64,000 nucleotides of DNA, taken from the NCBI GenBank assembly GCA_963514095.1, contig OY741264.1, forward strand, positions 35,207,641 through 35,271,640, read 5' to 3'. Position 1 is the first letter of the stretch; every line of letters begins with the position of its first letter. The position numbers and the translations under genes are program-made. Below the pieces are notes generated by a model that was not told the DNA's origin, did no database searches, and worked only from the letters and a program-made list of their open reading frames with translations. This stretch comes from Eutrigla gurnardus (Eukaryota > Chordata > Actinopteri > Perciformes > Triglidae). This document shows, in pieces, positions 33,931-46,500 of this stretch.

Positions 33931-34560
33931 AAGAAACTGTTCATGTGGTTTTGGTCTTGAGAGACCTCAGCCTCCTGCCACCGTCTTTCCTGGAGGCATT
34001 CAGGTCCTGCAGGCGTACAGATCCTGAAGGCGTACAGGTCTTGGAGGCGTTCAGGTCCTGGAGGCGTACAGTTCCTAAAGGAGGTCAGGTCCTTGAGGTG
34101 TTCAGGTCCCTGTGGGGTGCAGATCACCTCGTCAGCAGAGCAAATACGCTCCTTGGCAGTGGCTGCAGCGTACCAGACGCCGACGGAGGAGGTGAGGATG
34201 GACATCGACAGTGTAGACGTGCTCTGTTGTACTTTCTTGTCGATGTTCAGTTCCCACTTGAGGTCCAAAACAGGAGAAATATAAGTTGTGCTCAGCTCAG
34301 GCCAACATTTGTGTTGCCTGGTTTCATTGCTACAGTTGATGTTACGGTCCATCGCCCCCATGAGATAAGCCGAGCACAAGCTGAAGGCATGTGGAAGAGC
34401 AGGAATCGTATCACTGTTCGACCAGGACACGTTGTTCTGTTGGTATTAGCTTGTAAAACTTATCACATAACTTGTGCTAGAGATGATGCTACATTCAGGG
34501 AAATTGTGTGCAAATGTGCAGATAGCCATCAGAAAAGTGATGCTTGATACTGTGAACGAT
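33931..34560. other. unassigned segment with overlapping open frames on both strands
   Basis: Frames are open at 33945-34547 on plus and 34430-33909 on minus. The minus reading ends with NSFFPTASKD, which resembles endings of fish transposable-element proteins, but I recognise no domain. At 33985-34115 are five to six inverted copies of the 'cctccaggacctgtacg' unit found at 34600-35270. Probably mobile-element debris. Confidence 0.3.
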
Positions 34561-34599
34561 GTCAACGTATCAACAGGTACCAGATGGGATTGTCATTTC

Positions 34600-35272
34600 A
34601 GGCTTCCAGGACCTGAACGCCTCCAGGACCTGAACACCTCCAGGACCTGTACGCCTCCAGGACCCAGAACACCTCCAGGACCCAGAACACCTCCAGGACC
34701 TATACGCCTCCAGGAACTGTACGCCTCCAGGACCTGTACGCCTCCAGGACCCAGAACACCTCCAGGACCTGTACGCCTCCAGGACCCAGAACACCTCCAG
34801 GACCTGTACGCCTCCAGGACCTGTACGCCTCCAGGACCCAGAACACCTCCAGGACCTGTACGCCTCCAGGACCCAGAACACCTCCAGGACCCAGAACACC
34901 TCCAGGACCTATATGCCTCCAGGACCTGTACACCTCCAGGACCTATATGCCTCCAGGACCTAAACGCCTCCAGGACCTGTACGCCTCCAGGACCTGTACG
35001 CCTCCAGGACCCAGAACACCTCCAGGACCTGTACGCCTCCAGGACCCAGAACACCTCCAGGACCCAGAACACCTCCAGGACCTATATGCCTCCAGGACCT
35101 GTACGCCTCCAGGACCTGTACGCCTCCAGGACCCAGAACACCTCCAGGACCTGTACGCCTCCAGAACCCAGAACACCTCCAGGACCCAGAACACCTCCAG
35201 GACCCAGAACACCTCCAGGACCTATACGCCTCCAGGACCTGTACGCCTCCAGGACCTATACGCCTCTGCTGC
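34600..35272. repeat. 19-20-bp minisatellite (cctccaggacctgtacg)
   Basis: Alternating units cctccaggacctgtacg and cctccaggacccagaaca span about 670 bp, open in several frames on both strands. It is opposite in orientation to the short cluster at 33985-34115, so the two could pair. Confidence 0.93.
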
Positions 35273-35289
35273 CTTTCAGTAAACAATAG

Positions 35290-37450
35290 AATTTATGTAA
35301 TGCTTATACTGCACTGTAATTTCTATTCCTTTGATATTCTTGTTTTTATTTTTTTTGCTTGTTTGAATGTTGTTTTATAATTATTGATTATATGTGTTTC
35401 TTTCCAATGCTTTTAATGTTTTATGAAAAGCACTTTGAAATGCCTTATTGTTGAAATGACTTTTTACAATAATGTTTTCTGCTATGAAGGAGTGTTAGCA
35501 TTACTGGCTAACCACGCTAGTGGTGATGAGATGACAATGTGGTTGTGTTGCCAATAAAGTTTGATCCAGACATTCACGTTACCCTCAGGATGAAGAAAAT
35601 GAAAACCGCCACATTAACGTTTTCACTAAAATGTTTTGAGATTCAGGTTGATATGAACTATGAACCTTTGCTCACTCACCTCCTCCTCTGTCGACCTCAA
35701 ACTGTCGCCAAAGAAAACAGCAGGTGATCTCATTATCATAGAACAGTATTTCTTTGTTATAATAAATACTGATTAATGGAGATTTCATCTTTAGAAAATG
35801 TTAAATTGTAATCTGCATCTGATCCGGATCCAGTGACGAACAATCATGGTGATTGTGACACGGTTGCCCCGCTTGATCTCTGAAGACATAGATTATTAAA
35901 ATGTTAGTGCATGTAAACATATAATAATATTATCTTCCATTTTCGCTGTTTTATTTTTTTTTAACATGTTTATTTACATAATTCAACTGTGATTTATATA
36001 AAATAAATACTCAGTATACTTAACACTCAGGGGATATTTTTAATACTTGTTACAGTCTGGGATACGTCAATGATTAGCAACATTGATTTTGATGTTTAGA
36101 ACAGAGGAAGATCCTCAAGGAAACAGAGGATGCTGCTTTTTGATGCTCCTCCAAAACCAACAGTGACTTTTACCACCAGCAGGTGGTGCTGCTGCCAAAT
36201 ATTCACCTCTCATATATAATACAGCTGAATTAATTCCCTGGTTTCTAAACAACTTTATGGAATTTATTCAAATTTGTCAAAAACTTAGCATGCTAACACG
36301 CTAAGCTAAGATGGCAAACATGGTCAACATCATACCTGCTGGTACATCAGCCGGTCTAATGTTGACCATGGGGGGTCCGCGACCCCTAGAGGGTCCCCGA
36401 TTTGATCCCAAACTTTTAAATGTCCAAAAATACACATTAAAACGAATACAAGCTTTAGTCAATCATAAATCCTCCCATTTGTTTAAATGTTATGTTGTGC
36501 CGATATAGAATTAAAACGTTTTATAAATATATGAATTTTAATGTCTTAGCATTGTATCCATCCATCATTACAAAGTACTGTTATACATGGAACTATAGGC
36601 TGCACTACACATTATTATTGGTTTAATAAGGAACATTATATGATATGTAATACAGGGTCCCTCCACCGGGTCTCTATAGGCCTTGGGGGTCCCTGCACCA
36701 GGTCCTTGGCCTGATAATGGAAGAACTCTAAATGAGGCCAAACAAACCACAAACACACAAACTGTGTCGTTGACTCCCTCATTAAGACGTCGTACGGATT
36801 TCCCCCCTTTATTGTACATGAAATCCCATTGAAAAGACACAAATATGTCATTTCACCATTCCAGATTACGCTTCATTTCAAATCACCCAAATAATAACCT
36901 CCAAATGTCACTTTTACTTTAAAGCATTACTGTAAATGCAGCTGTTATTCCTGGAAGCAAACTAACTGAAGGCTGATTGCTGGGAACCTTTTTTTCAATA
37001 AGATCAGTGGCCTGGAAAAAAACATCCTGTAAAACCAGACAGTGGAATTTTGTTTTCAGCAGAAACGTTCTTCGGATTTTTAGCGCTACAGTGATCTAAA
37101 CTGGTTTAGTGAACACGGAGCCGCGGGGCGGCGATGTGATCGGTTCCTCGCCATGGAGCAGATAACCATGAATAGAAATCAAAACCAATTTGATCAAAGC
37201 AACCTCTCCTGTTTATTCTGGCTGGAACGTGAGAGAGAGAATGCATTCCATCTGAAGACCCGACACCACAAACATGTCATATTCCACGAAATGAACATCG
37301 TAATAGAGATTCTGTGACATGATTTTCAATCAGCAGTGAAAACAATCAATGACTACTTTTACATATTCCACTATTATTCAGATTATGACAATATTCAAAT
37401 GGAAGGAGAAAAACACACATATTTAATGGCTCCTGCCATTCAACTTTTAC
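35290..37450. other. intergenic upstream of repeats and 3' of ZP-C, no gene seen
   Basis: AT-rich. Two related 'gggtccc' dispersed-repeat fragments occur at about 36355-36410 and 36645-36715 in opposite orientation, possibly the ends of one element. No coding signal. Confidence 0.45.
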
Positions 37451-37454
37451 ATGT

Positions 37455-37460
37455 TTTAAT
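37455..37460 (-). terminator. candidate variant poly(A) signal (ATTAAA) of ZP-C
   Basis: ATTAAA on the minus strand about 125 bp downstream of the ZP-C stop codon. Confidence 0.3.
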
Positions 37461-37582
37461 GAAAGCAGAAAATGTTTTTTGTATTTAAACCCGACCCGAT
37501 CAAACCCGGGTCCTCAGGCCCAGTTGGATCTACGCAGAAATGAAAACTCTAAATACAAAGGACAAAGTTAAGCAAGCACATT

Positions 37583-40500
37583 TTAATTCTCCCAGCCTGA
37601 ATTTAAAAGAGATTTGCGGTCGTCTGCTTTTCTCTTCCTCATGAAGTAATGAACCAGCACCCCCAACAACACCAGTGACACCAAGAAGAAACCGGCGAGG
37701 ACCAGGGTGCTGACGTTGGTGTTGAGGAGCTCCTGGATTCGCCTGCCTCCGTCGCTTGATTTGGTGTTTGGAGAAACTGGTGGAGGACTCACTGAAAGAC
37801 AACAGGGCATTCGTTTTAAGTTGGTTGATTAGTTGGTTGGTCAGTCGGTTGGTTGGTAGATATGCTGGTAGTTTGGTGGATGGGTTATAGATCAGACAGT
37901 CAGTGGTAGGTAGGTCAGTCGGTCAGTTGATCAGTAGATATGTTGGAAGGTCAGTCTGTAGTTAGGTTGGTCGATCAGTCGGTTGGTAATAAGGTTGGTA
38001 GTTAGATTGGTTGGTTCATTGGTCGGTCGGTCAGTTGGTCGGTAGATAGAGTATGTTGGAAGGTCAGTCTGTAGTTAGGTTGGTCGATCAGTCGGTTGGT
38101 AATAAGGTTGGTAGTTAGATTGGTTGGTTCATTGGTCGGTCGGTCAGTTGGTCGGTAGATAGAGTATGTTGGAAGGTCCCTGATAGGTTGCTGGTTGGAC
38201 GGAAGATATGCTGGTGAGTTGGTGGATGGGTTGGTAGGTCAGGCAGTCCGTCGGTTGGTAAATAGGTTGGTTGGTTGGTCATTCGGCCGCTTGATCAGAT
38301 GGACCGACAGAGAATTTGCATATTGACCTGCAGCGGTCCGGTCGCTCTTCTCCATCACATGGCCGTCGTTGTTATCGACAGCCACGTTGGGAACAGCCTG
38401 CCCGACGAACCGGAAAGGACCCTGGGTAATGAAATGGCTGACCGTCTCCTTGCTCCCTGACGACCGTTTGCGTCTTCGCCGGGATGCATCCGTCAGACAT
38501 CCCTGGGCACATCTGGAGAAGGTGCTGCTATGGTCGCACAGGATGACGGAGCAGGTGATGTACACCTGTACGGTGGGCGGTCAGAGGATTTCATCCAAAA
38601 GGAAACCAAAGGATCAGGAAACAAGAAACTGTACTGCTTTTACTTCGTTATTATTACCTGGTCGTAGCTTCCGGTAAATTTGAAGGCTTGAACCTCAAAG
38701 TTGAATGCAGTTTGATCGGACGGGTGGACTATAAGTGTCTCATCTTTTTGACACCTGTCAGAAAAATGAAGTGCGACACGTCACAATCAGATGATCGAGG
38801 AAGTGGATATGAAACATCATTATTACGTTCCCAGATGTGAACTCTTCAAACTGAAAGCATCCCAGGAAACAACTTCAGTACTCGCCCGTTCTTGATGAGG
38901 TCATAGGAGAGGGTGTTATCGAAGTTGTCATCGGGAGTGGCTTTGCACGATTCGACAAACAACTTCACGTTTGGCAGTTGTGATTCGGCCTGAATGCCCA
39001 TATAGATCATGTCTAACAGCTTGACCTCCACCGGGTAGGCGCTGGCCGTCACCTTACTCGTGAAGTTGCTGTTGGTGTAGATCTCGAAGGTGTAGCCGAA
39101 GCTGCCGAAACTGGACTCGGTGAAAATGTAGTCGGACTTGTGGAGGTTGTAGTAGCTGGAGATGCTGATGGATTTGGGAAACTGGCAAGAGAAGGTGACC
39201 TTAACTTTCCTCCTGCGGATGATGATCTCATTGGGGAGCACGAAGGAGTTAATCTCGTTCTTGAAAGCGAGAAAGTTGCCTTGATCCTGCGTGAGGCGAA
39301 TGAAAAGTGAGATGAGACGAATAACAGACAGGAATTCTGGGTTCAGACAATGCAAAACATTTTTAAATCACCTTTGCTGAATATTTTAGAGTGATAGTAT
39401 TCTTCACACTGCCTTAACTTCTACTATAATCCAGAGAGTGCCGCAGAAATTAGTCCTAAATCCCAGAAATGAGTGCATTTTTACACTTCTGGTTCTTCTG
39501 GTTTTTTTTGGTGAGATGCCTGAAATAAGATCTGTGATTAACACAAGCTTCAGGGATTTGTTCTACGACATAAAATAGGTCATTAAAGAGTCAAAGCTTT
39601 TACGTGCCTTCAAATAGGCGGTTGCTAACAAGCGTCATCACACTACAGAAACACAACATCCCTGCACCACTCGATCCTTTACAGAAACACCCTCATCTGG
39701 ACAGAAGTGGAACCCTTTTTTCCGCACCACAAGTTTTGTGCCGCAGGTGCTGAACGACATGACGGCCATGATGTGAGTGCCGTTGAAGGTGAGGGAGCAC
39801 GACGGGTCGCTCAGCTTCAGGTAGTTCTCGTCGATGCCGGGCATGGAGGATTTCTCCAGGGCCACCGTCATCTTGTTGGGCGCGCATGTGACGCTGGCTT
39901 TGCCTGTAAAACGGATCTCATGTCAACTTCCTTATCAACATCACCCAATACAAGCGCTAAAGGTATGGTGTGCAACAATTTACAAAACAATTATCCCGAA
40001 CAGTGCTCCCATTCAGCGGCCGAATCCTTCGGAGGCTGCGTTTGAAGACTTTGAAAACTGAAAAATGTAATTTGAAAAATGCAAATTCACAGAATTCAAA
40101 TGCAGCCCAGAACTGTGGTTTTCTTTTCCTGGATTCAGAGGATCCAACTGATGGATCCTTCACCGCTCAACTTATCCCAAGATTCATTTAGCTTCGGTGA
40201 TGATTGGATTTTAATCAACGTGGCGTCTGCAAGCGCAGCGGCAGCTTGCTAACAAACCTTGCGTGAGAGTCGCTTGGGTCACCATGACAACGACACACCT
40301 CATATCCGATTGGCTGAATGTCAAAACAAAGAAAATCAGGTTCAGTGCAAAACGCAAGGAGAAGAAGTTTATCAGTCACAGTAATAATTCTGTTTTGTTG
40401 CAGATATTATGTGATGCAGCGATTAAGTGTAGAATAATGACTCGTTCTTCACACATTTGGATAAGACATTTTTAAATCATGAGACTAGAAGTTACCGAAA

Positions 40501-43500
40501 CCAAACACACTTAATCTCCTCCTTCAATAGAGGCTTATTTCTTTGTTAGTCCTCCACCGTGTTCAGAGAAACAACAGATCTCCACTGTGCTGGCGTAGCA
40601 CTTCACCGTACATGTAGACTCACCTCTCATTGGTCTCTGCGCTGAAGCAGACTGGGACGGACCTGTACAGGTCGCTTTGCTGTGGTCTCCAGCTCAGTGT
40701 CACCTCGGCTTTTCCGTTCATACCATCTCTGAACACTTTGGTCATGTTGTGGGGGCCGCTCACCTGGAAGTCGTGAATGCTTCAGGAAGATGACATCCAA
40801 TCAGAATTATCCTTATTTGGCACCAAGGTGTTATCTTCTTATGGGGCAACCAGAAATCATGTGTTGTCAGTGTCCATATTTGGACCTTTGTCTAGCCAAG
40901 CTATGGGTCATGGACGGGTTAGTGAAGCTGATGGGCATGGGAGTGTCAACCTGCTTACAGTGGCACTCAAAGAGACTCACAATCACCACAAAGAAACAAA
41001 ACCACTACAAACAGATCCAACAAACACAAAGAGACACACAATGACCACATATAGTCACATACATACCACAGAATGACAAATCATAAAATGACTAGAAAGA
41101 GACAAAACGACCACAAAGAGACAAAACGACCACAAAGAGACACAAATCAACCACATAGAGACACAAAACAACCACAAAGAGACACAAATCAACCACATAG
41201 AGACACAAAACAACCACAAAGAGACAAAACGACCACAAAGAGACAACATGACTACAAGGAGTCAGGGGCGACTGTGGCTCAGTTGGTAGAGCGGGTTGGC
41301 CAATGTTCGGAGGGTCGGCGGTTCGATCCCCGCCCTGTCACTGTGTCATGGTCGTTGTGTCCTTGGGCAAGACACTTCACCCAGCTTGCTTCGTGTGAAT
41401 GTGTATGACTGCTGTATGTTTGAGGTGGTGGTCGGAGGGGCCGTAGGCGCTGAATGGCAGCCACGCTTCCGTCAGTCTGCCCCAGGGCAGCTGTGGCTAC
41501 TGTGGTAGTTTACCACCACCGGTATGACTGTGTGTGAATGAATGGAACCTGGTACCCTGTCAGAGCGCTTTGAGTCTCCTGGAAAAAAGCGCCATACAAA
41601 TCCAATCCATTATTATTATTATTATTAAGGAGACAAAACGACCACAAAGAGACAAAACGACCACAAAGAGACAAAACAACCACAAGGAGACAAAACGACC
41701 ACATAGAGACAAAACGACCACAAAAAGACAACATGACTACAAGGAGACAAAACAACCACAAAGAGACAAAACGACCACAAAGAGACAACATGACTACAAG
41801 GAGACACAGAATGAGACTGTAAAGTCGTGTCGCCTGGTGGTGTCCAGCCCCCATTGACTCTTCGTTACCAGTCTTGAGAAGTATACCTGGCGTGGTGAGC
41901 CTGTGCTTCGGCATGAAGCTGCAGTTCTTGACCCGCAGTGGCATAAATCACATCGCCATGAGACGGAGTCCTGGACAAGAACTGGGGCAGCACATGACCG
42001 GCTTCGCAGTTTGTTATCGGAGGAAGGACTGAAACACACCAGAAGTTAGAAATACATATTCTCTTGCCTTACTTACTTATTTCTACATGTGGACTACTCA
42101 CTCTCCACGGTGAACTGCAGCGTCACTTTGCAGAGAGGCGGCGCGCTGGTGTCAGAGGCGTCCCGAAACACTGACGATCCGTCCGCGTACGTCAGAGTGA
42201 TGTTTCTGCTGGAAAAGTCCTCCAGCTGCAGCTCAAACACGTGGACGCCGACGCCAACTTGACCCAAAGTCGTCAGTGCACAGCCAGTCTGGAGGATTCA
42301 GACACTTTGAGGACTATCGAACGTCAACCGCTAAAACGTTAGAATGTATGTAAGAAGTGGACGTCGTCATGGTGACGACACCCGTTGGTTTGTGGACTAC
42401 GGTTTTGAAGCCACAAGTTCAGCTTTTTTGCAACCAGTAGAAGGAAGTGACCATATTTGGACTGTGTTCTGGTCTGGTGGACTCTAAACTCATGTTTACA
42501 ATTTTGACCATTTTGTCTTCTATACAATCAGAGAGGAGTCGCCCCCTGGTGGCCAGCAGGGAGAATGCAGCTTTAAGGCACTTCAACTCTGGTCTCTCTT
42601 TTCAGAACCGGAGGTTGCTGTCTGGTTAGAAGAATAACTTTTAGAACTAAATTTATTTTGAAAATAAATAGTAAATATGACCATGACACCTGTAACACCA
42701 ACAGCCATAATACAATCTTAAAAATAAATCAAACAATGAGAACATAACTTATAACTGCTCCATAAAGTGGTGAAATAAATTACCTCGTCCACGGTGAAGT
42801 TTGCAGGAGTTGCAGCATTTGCAGTAAAGCGACATCTCACGCGATCTCCGTCTGGATCGTGTGCCAGAAGTTGAAGCCTCGAAAAGCAGTTCTGAGGGAT
42901 GCTGCATGAAAACACCGTAGAAAAACAGGTCGATTAAATGCTAAACACATTACACATAACCATATTTTAACAACCAAGGTCTGTAAAATGAAGGAAATTC
43001 AATCCAACAATGCAAAATGTGCATAAAAAGGGAGTCGTCTCTGATGACATAGTTACACAGTCACACTACAAAATACAGATGAAAATCCAGAAATGCAACA
43101 TTTTTGTTTTTGCTGGGGAAATCTGTAATGCCAGTTTGAAAAGAGAAGGTTTTACCGCAGAGAAGAGAGGGTTGTAGTGACGGGACAGCCGTTGAGGGCG
43201 TGAGAGTCCGACCGACTGCCCAGGTCCAGTTCTGTGTGAGCCGTCCAGTTGGTTTTCCCTTCGACATTCGACCCCCAGCAGCAGCCCGAGGCCCTGCCGA
43301 GAACAAGGGTTCATCAACACACTGGTGTTCCAAGGGAGTCATCCCTATGTTCCCTATGTTCCCTCGTCCCTATGTTCCCTCATTTCTATGTTCCCTCGTC
43401 CCTATGTTCCCTCATTTCTATGTTCCCTCATCCCTATGTTCCCTCATTTCTATGTTCCCTCATCCCTATGTTCCCTCATTTCTATGTTCCCTCCTCCCTA

Positions 43501-46500
43501 TGTTCCCTCATTTCTATGTTCCCTCCTCCCTATGTTCCCTCATTTCTATGTTCCCTCATCCCTATGTTCCCTCATTTCTATGTTCCCTCATCCCTATGTT
43601 CCCTCATCCCTATGTTTCCTCATCCCTATGTTCCCTCATCCCTATGTTTCCTCATCCCTATGTTCCCTCATCCCTATGTTCCCTCATCCCTATGTTCCCT
43701 CATTTCTATGTTCCCTCATCCCTATGTTCCCTCATTTCTATGTTCCCTCATCCCTATGTTCCCTCATTTCTATGTTCCCTCCTCCCTATGTTCCCTCATT
43801 TCTATGTTCCCTCCTCCCTATGTTCCCTCATTTCTATGTTCCCTCATCCCTATGTTCCCTCATCACTATGTTCCCTCATTTCTATGTTCCCTCCTCCCTA
43901 TGTTCCCTCATTTATATGTTCCCTCATCCCTATGTTCCCTCCTCCCTATGTTCCCTCATTTCTATGTTTCCTCATCCCTATGTTCCCTCATCCCTATGTT
44001 CCCTCATCCCTATGTTCCCTCATTTCTATGTTCCCTCATCCCTATGTTCCCTCCTCCCTATGTTCCCTCATTTCTATGTTTCCTCATCCCTATGTTCCCT
44101 CATCCCTATGTTCCCTCATTTCTATGTTCCCTCATTTCTATGTTTCCTCATCCCTATGTTCCCTCATCCCTATGTTCCCTCATTTCTATGTTCCCTCGTC
44201 CCTATGTTCCCTCATTTCTATGTTCCCTCATCCCTATGTTCCCTCCTCCCTATGTTCCCTCATTTCTATGTTCCCTCATCCCTATGTTCCCTCCTCCCTA
44301 TGTTCCCTCATTTCTATGTTTCCTCATCCCTATGTTCCCTCATTTCTATGTTCCCTCATCCCTATGTTCCCTCAAATCCCAAACTTCAAAATTGACATTT
44401 AAAAAAGAGAGTAATATCCGATGAGTAATAAAAAGTTATGGTAAATATTAAAAGATATGTTGAACCAAAGCAGCATGTTTTTGCTTTCGTTCTAATGGTT
44501 TCATGAGCTGAAATGAAAGGTCTAGAATCGTATTTCTCTCTTATTCCCGTCAGCGAGCCGCTCCTCCCTGATCAGGTGTGGCACATCAGCATGCTGATTA
44601 AACAGGAGGATTGTTCCACAGGTGTGACCGAGCTGCTCGCCACAATAAAAGCCCGCTACTGCTCATCAACATTCAATGTGGGACAATGGCAGGATTTCAG
44701 TGGCCTGGCCAATTAGTGAGATTCAAGATCAATATGCTTAAAAATGGCCCTAAAACAAAGTACTTTTACCACATCTTTAATTGTATGTGAAAAACAAACA
44801 ACCTTGAATGAGTTATTCATGAAGTCCCACTGCCTCAATAAAGGACGAATACATTTAAAAAAGCAACATGACTTTGAGCAACTTTTCAAGTCACTCATGT
44901 GATGATATTAACATTATATTCCATTATGCCATATGTATTGTGTTTTTTTATTGAGATTAAACTTCTGTATGGTCCCAGCCTGTTGGACATTCCTGCAGGC
45001 CGCTCCCTCTTTGTGTTGTTGAGATGAAACATTTCTGATTGGCCTTTTATGCTCAGGAAACACGCATCCAAACACATTTTGATGCCCGACGTTTGAGAGA
45101 GAAAAAAAGCTCTTTGTGAGCCGAAAAAGTCTGAGATCTTTAATTTCAACTAACTTGTCAAAAAATATAAAAACAAAAGTGTTGCATTTACATAGAGACT
45201 CATAATATGAAGACGTGTACGTAAAATAGTAAATACATGCATTTTAATCATGTATATATGTATATATATGTTTTTTGGGGGTCCTGTTGAATGGATATTG
45301 TTTTCTGAAAAATAAAATAAAATATGAAACATTATTTTTTTTATCTTGGGGGGGGGGCTTACCTCAGTGAGACGGAGGTTCTATTGGTCAGGACGGTCGC
45401 CGTCGTCGCCCCCTCAGACTGGCACCACCTGCCTTGGCCGGTGACGTCACGGTCCGTCTGCAGGAAGGCAGACCTGTTGAGGCTCGTGCACACGCCGCTC
45501 TCGCACGCGTAGGAGGGCTGATGTGCACAGCTGCTTCTGCCGTTCTGTCTGCGGTGGAAGGTCAGCTGCAGAGAGAAAACAGATTCGATTTTACTTTTTT
45601 ATTTCAAACATAGCCAAATGAATACAGAAAATAAAATATTACACAACTATAGAGATATATGAATAACTTTTTTTGACATGTGGGAAGCAGTGGAAGAAGT
45701 TTATACTTATTTAATCTCCATAATTAATATCCTGTCATACATATTTAATTTGATGTTTTTAGTGAAATTGTATTTTTTTTTCTTTTTTAACTTTACCTAA
45801 CAAGTATCTTACAAAATGCAATTTTCTCATGTATTCCTATCAGATATATTAGTTTCTTGCATTTATTTAATTTGACCAAAAAATATAAACATATTGAGAT
45901 ATTTTAGTATCCAAACTATAAAGTAATTCAGAATTTACAATAAATAAATAAATAAGAAATAATAAGTAAATAAACCTGAGTGAAAAAACAAACAAACAGG
46001 AAATCAAGAAAGAATAAATAAGTAAACAAACAATGATTCATCCCTGTACCCTGTGAGAATAATTTTCTCATATTTCTTCTTTTACTGTTTGGACATTATA
46101 AGATAAGATATATTAGAGATTAAGATTTATTAGTCCCACATAAATATACAGCAGCAAAGAGATGCAAATAACAGAGCAGTACAAAATACAAAATACAGTA
46201 ATGGACTATGTACACGTGCAACGTTTACTCAGAATCAGAATGATCAGAATACTTTATTATTCCCTCAGGAAACAGTGTAACTTGATTATGAAATTTAAAA
46301 AAGTGTTTAAATCATTGAGGTACAGTAGACTTTTCAGTCCTCCAGCTTAAAGGATTCAGATTCTTTTTTTATGTTCTGTGATGAAAATCTAATTAAAATT
46401 AAAAAAAAGAAGTAAATACCTGAAACGTCCCATCACCTTTCTGTTGCGAAGGCGTGAAACTAACGCTGTCTCCGTAGAAGCTGAGCGTGGAGGAACTCCC

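Noticed and set aside
34474..35289. 271-codon plus-strand frame (PPGPRTPPGP, LQDLYASRT repeats)
   Set aside because: Minisatellite-derived, open on both strands. Collagen-like look is accidental.
41265..41340. Possible tRNA gene
   Set aside because: A and B boxes are present but the cloverleaf is not complete, and a SINE body and (ATT)n tail follow. It is a tRNA-derived SINE.
43200..44424. Three overlapping plus-strand open frames of 350-400 codons (MFPHPYVPSSLCSL repeats)
   Set aside because: All three frames of one 16-bp minisatellite inside a ZP-C intron. Three simultaneously open frames means low complexity, not coding.
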